Shown piece by piece: positions 1-11,249 of a DNA stretch of 64,000 nt. Made by a program: the position numbers and the translations under genes. The notes below the pieces were generated by a model. The model was not told the DNA's origin. It was given only the letters and a program-made list of their open reading frames with translations, and did not search any database. The DNA is from Anomaloglossus baeobatrachus (Eukaryota > Chordata > Amphibia > Anura > Aromobatidae), in contig NC_134364.1 in NCBI RefSeq assembly GCF_048569485.1, forward strand, positions 126,699,081 to 126,763,080, in the 5' to 3' direction. Position 1 is the stretch's first letter. Every line of letters starts with the position of its first letter.

Positions 1-2103
1 CCCACCTGCCCGAAGAACATCCCGGCCGCAACCTGATGCCGGGAGACATTGTACAATATACCCGGCACTTTGGGGAGCGAGGGTGGTTTGCGCTGGACGT
101 TAAACTCAGGAGGGGCCCGGAGGCCCGAGCGAGCGCAGACTTCTCCCCCTTGGCAGTGGCCCCGGCGCTAGAGGAACCGGAGTAGGGCGGCGGATGCCCG
201 CAGCACCGTCCCCGTTGGGACCACCTGTTTGTTTGAAGTTCTGCCAATGATAAGAAAGATGATTAACCGAAGTTTCACCTGATTTGCTTGTGATTGAACC
301 GGCCGGAGCCGGCACCGTTGTCCCCGTGGGGACCGTTAAAAAGTTTTTGCATGGGAACTATCCATGGACAAGCCCGTGAACTTGCAGGGCACCCACAAAC
401 GTTAGTGGCTTGTAAATATGTTGTTTACCGTTACCGTTTTCCGCAGGCCGCCTCCGGAGAGGCAGGTTGGAGGGAGGGCCCTCAGCAGAGCAGGCTGGGG
501 CCCAGCCACCAAAGGAACCGGTGGCTACCCTCTGGAGGGAAGGACAGATCCCGCTCGGGTACCGTGTGCTGGACTGTGGGTCAAGGGGTGCTGCCTGGGC
601 TTTAGGGGCAGCATCAGGGCCAGGTTGCTTGGGTGGGAGAGAGCGGAAACCGTAACCGTAAACCGTTGCAACGTTAAAGTAAAATGTGCCTCCCGTTTTG
701 GGAAGAGTTATTGAAAATGTATTTTTGTTGGTTTACCTTGTTATCCCTTTTTGCAGAAAAATAAAACCGGTGTAGGACGGCAGCCCGCGGACGGTCTGCA
801 TTTTGCTAAGGGGGAATGTGTCGCCCTGGGCAAGCCAGGGGACACAGGTCACACACCACCACACCCTACATCCCAGGTAGGCACATCTAAGCTGAACCAA
901 AAATCCTTGTTGCCTTCCTCCAGAGGCTGATGATTCACACCAGGGGGTGGGCCAGGCGGTTGGCTCCGCCCACCAAGGAGATCACAGCTCTGGAGGCGGG
1001 AAGTACCAGGCAGTCTGAGTTGGAGTAGAGTCCAGTGAGGGACATGAGAGAGTAAACAGCAAGATTAGCCCAGGCAGGGCAAGAGTGAAGTCTAGCTAAG
1101 GGCTAGAAAGGAGTAAACAACCAAGTGAAAGTGAAGGAAAGAGAAGGAGTAAAGGAGGAAAGCAAGAGTGGTGACAGAGAGAGAAAAGCCTGAAGAGTCC
1201 AGCTTAGTGCAGGACAGGTCAGCAAGGTCAGCAACGGCGGTGACTGTCTGGAGGGGGACCGTTTGGAAGTTCCTGGAAGGACCCCGTAGGCTGTGTGCCC
1301 GGTGGTCTGGAGCAGTGTTCCGAAGGACAGTCAGCACCAGGGCAGGGGCCTCTCGGACCCCGGCAAGGCTTGGAGTCGCCGTAAATTGCCGAATCCGTCA
1401 GTGAAGGGGACGTAGATCCCCCAACAACCAAGACCCGAGTGAAGGCAACAGCCCAACCTGTACAACAGAGACACCGCCACCGCCAGGGCACCAGTTTCTG
1501 AGGGCCAGCGCCTGCGGGCAAAGAGTAGAGCTCCTCCGGCCCAGCTTGAAGCCGGGGAGCGGGTTACCGGTGGGGACCCATCGCAACCAACTAGTACACA
1601 AGGTGCAAGGAAGAGGGACATCACCGTCACCTACCGGGAGAGCAAGTGCAGCCGTCCGTGGGACCGTCTTACCAGCCGTTTGGTTTACCGTACAGACTGT
1701 GTCAACGTCTCAGGCTGAGTGAGTACCACAGTGCCGCAAGGCACAGCGCTGCCCCCGCGTCCCTGCGCCAACCAGGCCCTGCACCTCCCAAACCGTCACC
1801 GGGCCCCGGGATCACCGACCCCTACCCACGGAGGGGCAACACAACACCTGGCTGCTCCGCATCACCATCCCCGGGACCCCCGTATTGAGCAGCGGTGGTG
1901 AAATCACCACAACTGTGGGTGGCGTCACGGACTATAAACAATCCCCACACCCAACCAATCCCTTTCACTCACGGGCGAGGAGTGCCGCTCGAGAAACCCC
2001 CGGGATCCGGCCTACAGCTCGAGCCACCACTGAGCAGCGGCCGCCGGACCCGAGCAGAAGGGGTGAGCGTAGTGTGCTGACACCCTCCTCCCCGCCCGCG
2101 ACA
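1..2103 (+). mobile_element. 3' part of a fossil LTR retroelement (internal tail plus 3' LTR)
   Basis: This is the right-hand part of an LTR element that starts before the window. Positions 1-185 hold the end of an open frame; 186-816 is non-coding and matches the corresponding part of the element at 29504-33905 (for example the GGGACCGTT and CCATGGACAAGCCCGTGAA blocks). A purine-rich tract at about 808-816 leads into the LTR at 817. No reverse transcriptase or integrase is visible in this piece. Family: short LTR element with ~1.2-1.3 kb LTRs, probably Gypsy-like judging from the related copy; the superfamily is inference. It is clearly more diverged from the second copy than that copy's two LTRs are from each other. 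Confidence 0.75.
817..2103 (+). repeat. 3' long terminal repeat
   Basis: The LTR begins TGTGTCGCCCTGGGC just after a polypurine run and ends CCGCCCGCGACA, giving TG...CA ends with a short TGTCG/CGACA inverted terminus. The reverse complement of almost the whole stretch recurs twice, at 29504-30690 and 32707-33905, which fixes both boundaries. Mariner sequence follows directly. Confidence 0.8.
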
Positions 2104-2762
2104 TATGCACGCAGGAAAACAAAATGGCGGAGTCTAATGCGATATTCACAGCAGCTGAGAGCAGAGGAGGATAAAATTCTTGTTTCTGCAAGGAAAGTCC
2201 GCGGCGGATATTGATGGTGATATGTCGCAGACATTGGGGGATCAATGCCCTTCATATTCCACAGGTAAGAACTGGGTCTCCAAATGTAAAAAGGGCCACT
2301 TCAGCCCCAATGATGAGGAACGTCCTGGACGCCCGAGAGTGGTTGTTGTTCCGGAGATGGTCGATGCTGCGCACAACCTCATACTGGAGAATCCACCAAT
2401 TTCAGCTAAAGCAATAGCAGACATCATGGGGATTTCCCGGGAACATGTTTGTGTCATTATCCATGAAAATTTGGACATGAGGAAGCTTCTGCAAAGTGGA
2501 TCCCAAATGTCTGACAACAGATCAGAGAAGCAGCGAGTGACAACTTCCCGCTCCATTTGTCAGCGTTTCCGGACTGATAAGAACCTCCTGGAGCGACCGG
2601 TCACTGTGGATGAGACCTGGATTTATTTGTATGACCCTAAAAACAAGGAGCAGTCAAAAGAGTGGAGGCACAGTGGTTCTCCTCGTTCAAAGAAGATCAG
2701 GGTGCAAAAATCAGCCACTAAGGTGATGTCGTCTGTGTTCTGGGATAAGGAGGGCGTGCTGC
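2104..2762 (+). pseudogene. Mariner transposase, N-terminal half
   Basis: This is the first half of a mariner (Tc1/mariner, DD34D) transposase. From about 2180 the frame shows GKSAADI, EERPGRPR and a second helix-turn-helix region (PPISAKAIADIMGISREHV), then VTVDETWIYLYDPKNKEQS, where the D of DETW is the first catalytic residue, and WRHSGSPRSKK. The frame runs to EGVL at about 2760, where hAT-A interrupts it; the C-terminal half resumes at 17311. The start is not convincing: upstream sequence contains ATGGCGGAG but is broken before the open frame. A stretch near 2490-2530 has slipped frame compared with normal mariners, so the copy was dead or dying. Mariners move by cut and paste at TA sites. 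No left terminal repeat is seen, because the LTR element at 817-2103 abuts it. Confidence 0.85.
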
Positions 2763-3208
2763 CAGGGCCGGCGTCAGCACCTGACACACATGGGCAAGTG
2801 TCGGGGCCCTGGACCGCCGAGGGGGCCGACTCGCAGACGGCAGGGTGGTGTACCGCCAATGGCGGCAGGCCATGCAGCCGCTTTGGAGCCCCTGAGTCAA
2901 AGAGGAGAGGCCCAATGCCAGTGCTGCACCGACCTCCCTCACCTCCCGTGCTCCCCCCCCCCCCCGCTGTGGATCGTACTTTCAATTGTATCAGCATTGC
3001 AGATGCCAATACAATTGAAAGCAATGATGATAGAGGGAGCGGCACGCTGCCTCTCATCATTCTCCTGCAGCGTCTGTCTGCGCTCTGCCTCTGACAGCTC
3101 AGTACAGAGGAGCGCAATGATGTCATTACTGTGCGCGCCTGTGTCCTGAGTAGAGATGAGCGAACCGGTCGCGGTTCGGCTCGAGGCGGTTCGTCGAACG
3201 GAGCTCCC

Positions 3209-3252
3209 GTTCGAGTTCGGTTCGTCGAACGTTCGACGAACCGAACTCGAAC
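3209..3252. repeat. 44-bp perfect palindrome near the left end of hAT-B
   Basis: The two 22-bp halves are exact reverse complements with no spacer, centred on GAAC/GTTC at 3230/3231. The surrounding 3155-3260 is rich in TTCG/CGAA blocks, and the right end of hAT-B (15360-15440) has a similar foldback built on TCTAGAAC. Such subterminal repeats are often transposase-binding sites in hAT elements; here that role is inference. Confidence 0.85.
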
Positions 3253-3504
3253 TGCATAGGAAACAATGGCAGGCAATCACAAACACATAAAAACACCTAG
3301 AAAACACCCTCAAAGGTGTCCAAAAGGTGATAAACAACTCACAACACAACACAAACACATGGGAAAGTGACAAGGACATATACTCATGCGAAAACAAAAC
3401 AGCTGGACAAGGAAAAAGAGGAGGACACACAGATATATGAGTATATGCAAGGAAACATCGATGCCATTACTGTGCAACTTGAGCCCTGCTCATTTTAGGC
3501 TTCC

Positions 3505-3672
3505 AATCTGGATAAATTGCCTGAGCTCGCCACGTACGCCTTGGGGATCTTGTCGTGTCCTGCAGCCAGCGTTCTCTCGGAACCTGTCTTCAGTGCTGCT
3601 GGGGGTCTGCTGGCAGATAAGCACACGTGTCTGTCCACTGACAATGTGGACATGGCTCTCAGAGGACTTTTC
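3505..3672 (+). pseudogene. hAT transposase C-terminal dimerisation (hATC) fragment
   Basis: The frame reads LPELATYALGILSCPAAS, then SEPVFSAAGGLLADKH and LSTDNVDM. This is the hATC region, usually close to PELARLARKYLAIPASS...SERVFSAAG...RLSPENV. It mediates transposase dimerisation and is normally the last domain. Here it lies before the other domains, so hAT-B has been rearranged or contains parts of two copies. The fragment leads into a 220-bp tandem repeat. Confidence 0.8.
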
Positions 3673-4290
3673 TTCCCCTGGGTCAGCCAGGGGACGGGAA
3701 AGGCACGCATATTTTTGAGAGTGCTTCATGCAAAGCATCTTTTTCTTTTTCAAAAGGGGGGTCAACTGATGCCAGTCAAGTGGGGTGTGTGTGGCCCAAT
3801 TAGTGGCAACGAGGGAGACTGTGGTTGGAGTCCCCTCGCTGTGTTTCTAAAAGAACCAAGATGAACAAGTCATGGCTCTCAGAGGACTTTTCTTCCCCTG
3901 GGTCATCCAGGGGAGGCGAAAGGCACGCATATTTTTGAGAGTGCTTCATGCAAAGCATCTTTGTAAGCTTGAAAATGGGGGTCAACTGATGCCAGTCAAG
4001 TGGGGAGTGTGTGGCCCAATTAGTGGCAACGAGGGAGACTGTGGTTGGAGTCCCCTCGCTGTGTTTCTAAAAGAACCAAGATGAACAAGTCATGGCTCTC
4101 AGAGGACTTTTCTTCCCCTGGGTCAGCCAGGGGACGGGAAAGGCACGCGTATTATTGAGAGTGCTTCATGCAAAGCATCTTTTTCTTTTTCAAAAGGGGG
4201 GTCAACTGATGCCAGTCAAGTGGGGTGTGTGTGGCCCAATTAGTGGCAATGAGGGAGACTGTGGTTGGAGTCCCCTCGCTGTGTTTTACA
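3653..4290 (+). repeat. Three tandem copies of a ~220-bp unit
   Basis: The block starting CATGGCTCTCAGAGGAC begins at about 3652, 3871 and 4091, a spacing of 219-220 bp. Copies differ by a handful of bases and by an AGCTTGAAAATG versus CTTTTTCAAAAG variant in the middle copy. The unit includes the end of the hATC coding stretch plus non-coding sequence. The third copy is cut short at about 4285, where hAT core sequence starts. Confidence 0.85.
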
Positions 4291-4700
4291 TGATTTTCGA
4301 AGGGCATGACATGCCTAAGAGGTTGAGTTTCATCATCTGCAACTTGTTGGCAACAGAAAGGCTGCCTTTACACCCTTTTGAGACCGAGGATTTTCGAGAC
4401 CTTATGCCCATTGCAGTGCCCCAAGAGCCGATGGCCAGTCGTCACTCCTTCTCCAAGAAAGGCGTGCCCGCGCTACCACAGTAGGTCGCACACAACCTCA
4501 CCGATTCCTTGAGAAACTCTGTGTGTGACAGGGTGCATTTCACCACAGATACTTGGACCAGTAAGCATGGACAGGGGAGTTACATGTTGCTGACTGGGCA
4601 CTGGGTAACTATGGTGAGAGATGGAGAAGGGTTTGCTGTACAAGTCTTGCCGTCCCCACGACTTGTGTGTCAATCCTTCCTCTGTATGTACAAGTTCCTC
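4270..4700 (+). pseudogene. hAT transposase core fragment (first catalytic Asp region)
   Basis: The fragment at 4270-4484 includes LHPFETEDFRDLM and SRHSFSKKGVPALP, the segment that follows the BED finger in hAT transposases. At 4509-4640 comes DRVHFTTDTWTSKHGQGSYM and LTGHWV; the D of TTDTW is the position of the first catalytic acid. Stops and frame changes separate these blocks, so no working protein is possible. Confidence 0.8.
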
Positions 4701-4943
4701 CACTGCTTCTGCCTCCTCAACCTCGTGTGGGTCCTCCACCTCGGCCCAAACCCTGTGTGGTCAGGCCACCCTTCCTTGTAACTGCGCCCAAGGAATCCCA
4801 CACACCTCCTTACTATGCTGGCAGCAGAGCTCAAGGCCATCAGGCGGTCAAATGTTTACTTTGAAATGTAGGGGAAATGTGAGACACCGCTGAGGAATTG
4901 TGGACGGTTAGCTCTGGAGAGTGAGACCGAGTTTCATCAATGG

Positions 4944-5180
4944 TTGTCTCCACTCAACCAGCAGTCAGGGAAGGTCGGGTGCGACAATGATGCAAACCAG
5001 TCTGCGACCCTTCTTCAGGGCAATGTGACACACGTGCCTTGTATGGCTCACGTGTTGAACCTGGTTGTCCAGCAATTTTTAAAACACTATCCCTGCCTAC
5101 ATGGCCTTCTGCAGAGGGCACGGTGTAACGCCTGCCTGGATCGACACACTCAGATGGGCTGTAAAGGATAGGCTAGAGGG
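4944..5180 (+). pseudogene. hAT transposase core fragment (CDN...CMAH region), copy 1
   Basis: The frame has VGCDNDANQSATLLQGN followed by THVPCMAHVLNLVVQQFLK and LHGLLQRAR. CDN carries the second catalytic Asp, and PCMAHVLNLVV is the CxxH-type block typical of hAT transposases. The same segment recurs at 5590-5760, about 635 bp downstream, so this part of hAT-B is directly duplicated. Confidence 0.8.
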
Positions 5181-5590
5181 AAGCCACTCACCAAGCTGGA
5201 CACCCAGAACCCTGAAACCCTTTAACCCCTATACAGTGATTTGGAATTACACAGGGCCCAAGGTGATTAATACCTGTGGAAGGCTGCAGTTCCAGAGAAT
5301 AGTAGTCATGCAGGGTCAAAAACATTAATTGAGGAAGAGGAACAGAATGGGATGGCCAGGACTTAATCAGAAAACAAGCAGAGGTGAAATGCGGATCGGC
5401 CAACGAGGTACATAAACAGCAAGCAGGAAAAGTAGTCAGGTAACAAGCACACAAACTCATAAAACTGAACTGGGGGTAACAGTAACAAGAGGTTCATAGC
5501 TTTGTCTGGCAGTGGTCTGCAGACAGGAGGGGCCTAAAAAAGGGTGTGGTGTCTTCCCATTGGGACCAGAGTACAAATTGATTGAGTGGA
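5125..5590 (+). repeat. LTR-like fragment between two duplicated hAT segments
   Basis: The stretch begins TGTAACGCCTGCCTGG, which resembles an LTR start, and separates the two copies of the hAT CDN...CMAH segment. I see no matching second terminus, no internal coding region and no clear target duplication. It may be a fossil LTR piece or other unrelated filler; the family is not determined. Confidence 0.3.
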
Positions 5591-6240
5591 CTACGTTGGT
5601 GACTTAAAAGCCGTGTGCGGCAATGATGCAAACCTGTCTGCGGCCCTTCGTCAGTGCAATGTGACACACGGGCCTTGTATGGCTCACGTGTTGAATCTGA
5701 TTCTCCAGCAATTTTTAAAATACCATCCCGGCCTACATGGCCTTGTGCAGCGGGCACGCTGCTATTTGCTCACTTCCATCGTGCGCACCCAGCAGCTCAA
5801 CAACTTTCATCACTCCGGAAGTCTTAGGGTCTGGCGGTTAAACGCCTGAAATGCGATGTTCTGACACGCAGGAATTGGAATCTGCACATGTTGCAGCGTT
5901 TGTGGCAGCACCGCAGAGCCCTGCTGAAATACGGTAAGACATATAGCCTGGGATAACTTGATCCAGAGGTGGTGCAGATCACGCTGCTGGAGTGGTGTCA
6001 GATCAAGGACCTATGCACCCTGCTACACAGTTTACAAATGTCGACGAAGATGTTTAGCACTGGCAATGTCATTCTCAGCGTGACAATTCTGGTCATCTAC
6101 ATGATGGAGCACACTGTAATTATTATTCGGAGTCAGGTGTTGGGACAAGAGGAAGGGGAGGAAGTACAGGAGGAGTCATATGCAGAAGGGATAACAAGAT
6201 CTACAAGGTCCATACGTTGAGCGGCACCTAGGCAGCAGTT
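5590..6240 (+). pseudogene. hAT transposase core fragment (CDN-region copy 2 and following part)
   Basis: A second copy of the catalytic core: CGNDANLSAALRQCN, then THGPCMAHVLNLILQQFLK and LHGLVQRARC. It continues through RTQQLNNFHHSGSLRVWR into a frame at 5969-6220 with QITLLEWCQIKDLCTLLHSL, matching the insertion-domain region of hAT transposases. Internal stops show it is dead. N in CGND replaces the usual D-N order of the family's CDN box. Confidence 0.75.
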
Positions 6241-6386
6241 ATGGTGGGGGATAGGGATTAACAAGGGCGCATAGTATCAGCAAAAATTGTTGAGGAAGGT
6301 GCAGGAGCCATGAAGAAATGGAGGACGAACTGGCGATGGGCATGGAAGACTCAGCAGATGAGTGAGAGCTTGCTCACATTTCGGTT

Positions 6387-6700
6387 GTGCGAGGTTGGGG
6401 GGAGAGGGCAGAGGAAGTATGCACGATTCTCACCTCTCTGCCACCAACACACCAAGGACTTGGTCCTCCTGGATGCACAAGACACATGAGCGCCTTCTTG
6501 CTGCACTACCTACAACATGACCCTCGGATTGTACGAATTCAAAGTCATGCTGACTACTGGGTTGCCACACTGTTAGATCCCCGGTACAAGACAAAATTTG
6601 GCAAAATAATTCCTGCCATAGAAATGGACGCACGTATACAGGAGTATCTGCAGAAGGTGGTACGCAATCTTAGATCTGCTTTCCCACTAAACACCTGTGC
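6387..6700 (+). pseudogene. hAT transposase fragment (LLDPRYK region)
   Basis: The frame at 6480-6690 reads MSAFLLHYLQHDPRIV, then DYWVATLLDPRYKTKFG and EYLQKVV. LLDPRYK..F is a strongly conserved hAT block that lies between the core and the hATC domain. In a normal element the hATC domain would follow, but here it is found upstream at 3505. Confidence 0.75.
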
Positions 6701-8660
6701 TGCACAGAGTGAATCTCAACGCTTTGTCAGGGATAGGAGGAAATGGTCTTTTACTTGTCCACATCGGAGGGACCGAGGGATGGCTGCTGTGCTGAGATGG
6801 CGTTGAGTACGGTGTCCCTGCAGAGTTGCATTTTTGGTCATATACCAAAATGAGTTGAAAAAGGACAGATGCTGGTGGAAAGGGGAACAGGTGTGTTGGA
6901 AAGGGGAAAAAAGTTTTGGTCCGTGGGTTTGGTGGTTAAGCAAAAGTAACATTTGCTGAAGAAACACCATCTGTTACGGTGGGACTGGCAGATTTGGATA
7001 AGGTGGTATATACTATGTTACCGCTATATAACGAAAATTAATAAGAAAAGAAAGAGAAAGGTATATATCCCCATCAGCAGTCAGTGTCCACCGTGCTCCC
7101 AGATGGAAAAGGAGAGTTTGGCAACTGGAAGGTTCGGTGGAGGATACAGAGCTGTGTGGCTATGAAACTAATAGTAGCCTGAACCGAGTTAGACGCCATT
7201 CGGATCTTGAGACTGGGAGCCCTGTTAGCGTCACAGGGTCCACATGCCCACCCAGCCCAGGAACTCCCTGTTAACATCACAGGGGCCATTGAGTACGCTG
7301 ACCGTGTGCATTGGGGCCACACCTGTGAACAGCAGGCGCATCAGCAGCAGCAGGCCTGTTAATGCCACTGGGCTGCACAAGCAGGACTTGTAGGACAGGA
7401 GCTGGTCTTAACCGTTCTGTGTTACCAACTGTGGTGGCGGCCTGCATCCACCACCCTATCCCTGCCTACCTCTGGCCTAAAGCCGCAATGGGTTCAACAC
7501 ATGGAGGTGTGCTCTTTCGGAGCATAATAGAAGACTGCGCACCTCCTTGTTGTCTCCAGCACCTTCTATAACCTGGGTCCGCCCCAAACCAGGGTGGACA
7601 ACAATGCACCTCCTGGAGACAAAAGCAGAGTGACACGTCATGAGTGGCATAACTAGCATCCTATTTGGAACCGCAACTTCAATAATGACCTCATGGCTGT
7701 CATGACCCAAACACCTCACCAGTCATCGTCTGACCATCAATAATGAGGTGACAAGTCATAGGGGCGGGCCTCTGCAAGCCATTTGGGAGTGGCCTGGCCA
7801 CATCGTCAGGACACCTGATGCCCTGTGGTCTAAATGGGCCCCCCACATCAGGGGCAGGGCCAAAGAGTTCATTACCGGACCTAGTTTCTGATGCAGTAAG
7901 TGCCTGACCATGGTCAGTTGCATGAAATACAGTCTCTGAAAAAAGACTATCAGCTTTAGCATGGTGTCTAGGCACAACACAGGACCTAGACCCGACACGG
8001 AGTGCAAGTACCTGTGCAAAGAGGCTTTTCACACTAAGTGTGGGAGCATGCGCTGTATCCCGAAATAAAGACTTAGCGTCAGGAATGGCACAGTCAGGCA
8101 GAGCATACTCACTAGGCGAAACACTGGAGTTAGGCTCCGGCTGGGGTAAATCGGCACACGCATGCGCACTAGCTGCCTCTCCACACTTAGACGTGGAGGA
8201 GAAAGCAGCCAGCTGGACAACCCGAGGCACAGGCCTAAATGGCAGCTGATGCCTGGGCGCAACTGAAACCGCAGCAGGCTGCTTGCGTTTAAGGCGTCAC
8301 CGTTTTGTAACAACAAATAACATCCAAAAGAACAGGTGTACTTCTTCCCATGGATAATCTGATATGATCCCTTTTTTCATGGACACGACCATCGCTAACA
8401 AATGTAGATGAGGCCAAAACAGCAGCTGCTTCAATGGATCTCAAGTGCTCCATAAAGTGGCCTCTCCTCCACCTCAAGTTCAAGATTGCAAATACTCCAT
8501 TCCATTGTGGTGTCAATCCAATCGCACTTGCTTCCTAACAGCTCTCAAGTTTCCACCAGCCCTGCTGAGTATGGGGTGACAGAGATGGTTGAGTTTGCAT
8601 AGCTGTTCAGTCGCACTATAGCCTGGGAATCAGAGGTCTGCTCCAAAGCTGCAATGAGTA
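6700..8660. other. hAT-B interior with no assignable gene
   Basis: Nearly 2 kb of hAT-B interior. A minus-strand open frame at 7700-8230 (176 aa) and shorter frames occur, but none shows a domain I recognise, and composition is low in coding signal. It may be ancient transposon non-coding sequence or remains of another insertion. Confidence 0.5.
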
Positions 8661-8667
8661 CAGACAA

Positions 8668-9004
8668 GGAAGTTATTATTATTTTTATTATTATTGATTT
8701 ATAGAGCACCATTGATTCCATGGTGCTGTACATGAGAAGGGGGTTACATACAGAATACATATACAAGTAACTATAGACAGACTGGTACAGAGGGAAGAGG
8801 GACCTGCCCTTGCGGGATTACATTCTAAAGGATTTTCGGGAGGAGACAGTAGGAGTGGTGTAGGTTGAGCGTCAAGTACGTATGGTGGTGGTGTCATTGA
8901 AGGTTATAGTCATTTCTGAACAGATGAGTTTTCAGATTCAGTTTGAAGCTTGCGGGTGTAGCAGATAATCTGACGTGTTGAGGTAGCGAGTTCCATGAGG
9001 CAGG
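8668..9004 (-). mobile_element. 3' end of an L2-type LINE inside hAT-B
   Basis: Read on the minus strand, the fragment begins with the end of an ORF2: WNSLPQHVRLSAT, then FKLNLKTHLFRNDYNLQ and a stop. A short 3' UTR follows with CCCGCAAGGGCAGG, GTACAGCACCATGG and a tail of AAT repeats (plus-strand TTATTATTATT at 8672). WNSLP...FK..LK.HLF is a familiar C-terminus of L2/CR1-type ORF2. The same 3' UTR design recurs at 23160-23330. It is 5'-truncated, as LINE copies usually are. Confidence 0.7.
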
Positions 9005-9409
9005 GGAAATGATCTGCGCAGATAACCAGAAGCTTTATGAGTGGGATCCAGGCCCCGATGAAGAAGGTGCGGAGCCTAATCTACACCATCATTTCCACAA
9101 AGTAAATCCTCCTGATGGAGACAATGGGGAACATGATGAGGAGCACAGATACCTGATTGGAAGGACAACTTTACTATTCGGTCAGGGCAGGAAGAGGTTG
9201 TCTCGGAGGACTCAGGACGAGGGGAATGAAAACACACAGGGTTATTGATGAGGTTGGAGACCACACTTACTGTCAAACCAAAGTCAGCCAGTCGATGAGG
9301 TCAGCAGAGGAGGTGGAGGAGGATGCTACTGACGACGAGGTTACGTTGCGTCTTCCTGGCCAGAGACAAAGTACTGGAGCACGTCAACAACTGAATCCTG
9401 GACCACAAC

Positions 9410-9610
9410 TTTGACTCTGAGCAGATGTCGTGTTGGCTATGCAGGTCGCATGGGCTGTAAGCCTTGCCTAGCCTGTGAATTTTTGGACATCGCAAAGGAT
9501 CACCCAAGTCATGTAATCTGTAAGATTTGTCAACAATCTGTAAGTAGAAGGCAAAAACTCACACTTTTGAGTACTTCCTCCATGAAGTATCACATGGATA
9601 TGAATTGATA
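9410..9610 (+). pseudogene. BED zinc-finger fragment of a hAT transposase
   Basis: The frame reads FLDIAKDHPSHVICKICQQS, then KLTLLSTSSMKYHMDMN. CxxC followed by an H-rich end after a hydrophobic start is the BED zinc finger that opens many hAT transposases and binds DNA. Here it lies downstream of the catalytic pieces, so the transposase order in hAT-B is scrambled. A weaker linker segment continues near 10590-10705 and, across the inserted hAT-A copy 2, at 13651-13760. Confidence 0.75.
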
Positions 9611-10713
9611 GCGTGAAGGTGTATTGCTCAGCTTTAGCAACTGTCAACGCAATATGCTTATTTGCCGTTCATTGCATGCATTGTTGCAGACTACACACAA
9701 GGGGCTGCTGTTTTTTTGGATCTGCCTTTGGTCACTATAGCAATATAAAATTGCTCTTTGGGTGTGGACTTGGAGATGCTGTCTATGAACAGAAGGAAAA
9801 GCTAAAGGTGTGTGTTACAGCAAGGAGCCACCGCGGAAACACTTCGTTCAATTGTGAGGGGAGTTGTGTTGTACTTTGATGAGCACTGTAACGTCAGTGA
9901 GCAGCATCCTGTGCCACAGACCAACATTCTTACGGTACTGTCTATACTGTTTACCGTGAGAGGAGCGTAAAGTCTGTATTTCTGGCAACTGGACATCAGA
10001 GTACCCGGGTATGGTAGGCTGTGCCCAGACAATAATGCGGGCACGCAACACTTTGTTTTATTAGCAAAACACATATCTGTTCTGGGTAGGCCGACTATAT
10101 AGACAATAAGACTTGCTGCCTCTGCACTGTCAAATTGTCACGTACAGTTTAAATCATAGAGGGACAGCAACACATGTTTGCATTGACTGTTGCTTTTCAA
10201 GATTTCCATGACTGTGTTGCAGAGCTGTGTGGTTTGCATTCACACTGTTATCATCTACATTATCTGTGAGGCTTCAGCTAACAAGGGTATTCAGGGGGGG
10301 TAATGTGTTTTGTCTATGTTTAGGTAGATAACTTGGAAGCTCTTGTGATGCGCCACTGGTAAGTCGTGTTCACACACACGCACAAACACACAAATTACTG
10401 CTACACAGAGGAATTAGCAGGTAGTAGGCAACAGAATAGATTGTTCAATTATTTAAATTGTATGCATGGTTCTTATTGTTTGTTTTGGTAAAGTTAAACA
10501 ATCATTTATCAACCCAACTGCCTAGAGTCCTTTTCCTGTTGCCTGGTTTTGCTGCATACTGGGGAGCCCACCCTGTACACGACTTAAAATGAAGCATAAG
10601 TCGCAATGTGAATTTCACTGTGCTACAATGCGGCCTAGCGTGCCTGTGCAACCACCGCCTGCCCCATCAAGTGCATCTGCGTGCTCTTCATCCTCTGTGA
10701 CTGTGGGGACAGC
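9611..10713. other. hAT-B interior, mostly non-coding
   Basis: Non-coding hAT-B sequence with a possible transposase linker (KHKSQCEFHCATM, then PPPAPSSASACSSSS) at about 10589-10705. That stretch ends where hAT-A copy 2 is inserted. Nothing else is recognised. Confidence 0.5.
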
Positions 10714-11011
10714 CAGGGCCGGCGTCAGCATGCGGCATACCTGGGCAAATGCCGGGGCCCTGGAGAGCCGGGGGGGCCCACTCGGCCTCGTCAGTTCTGG
10801 TGCCCCTTGGCCGGGGCCCCCTCGCCTTAGTTCTGCTGCCCCCGGGCCGAGTTCCGCAGTCCTCGGCAGGAATCTGCAGCGCCGTCCCTTTAAGGCGCGC
10901 AGACTTCCTGGTTTGAACTTCATCTGTGGGCGGAGCTACCGACCGGCCTGCTCAGTCCCACAGATGAAGGAGTTGCAGTGCCAGCCAGCGACCCCCAGCA
11001 CAGCTCTTCTC

Positions 11012-11105
11012 TCCGGCGCTGTGTGGGCCCCCTCTCCGGCGCTGTGTGGGCCCCCTCTCCGGCGCTGTGTGGGCCCCCTCTCCGGCGCTTTGTGGGCCCC
11101 CTCTC
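11012..11105 (+). repeat. Four copies of a 23-bp unit
   Basis: CGGCGCTGTGTGGGCCCCCT recurs four times in tandem with near identity; the last copy has a T for a G. It lies within hAT-A copy 2, upstream of the 25-bp array. Confidence 0.85.
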
Positions 11106-11249
11106 CACCGTGACCTGAGAGGTATGTGCCCTCCCCGCCCCCGATTTATGGGCCCTGGGGAGCTGTATGGGCTTCTCCCCCCTTAGGTGTATGCCCTGCC
11201 CCCCGGTGCTGTATGTGCTGGCCCCTGGAGCCGTGTGTGTGGGCCCCAC

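Noticed and set aside
7700-8230. 176-aa minus-strand frame
   Set aside because: No recognisable domain; lies within decayed hAT-B sequence.
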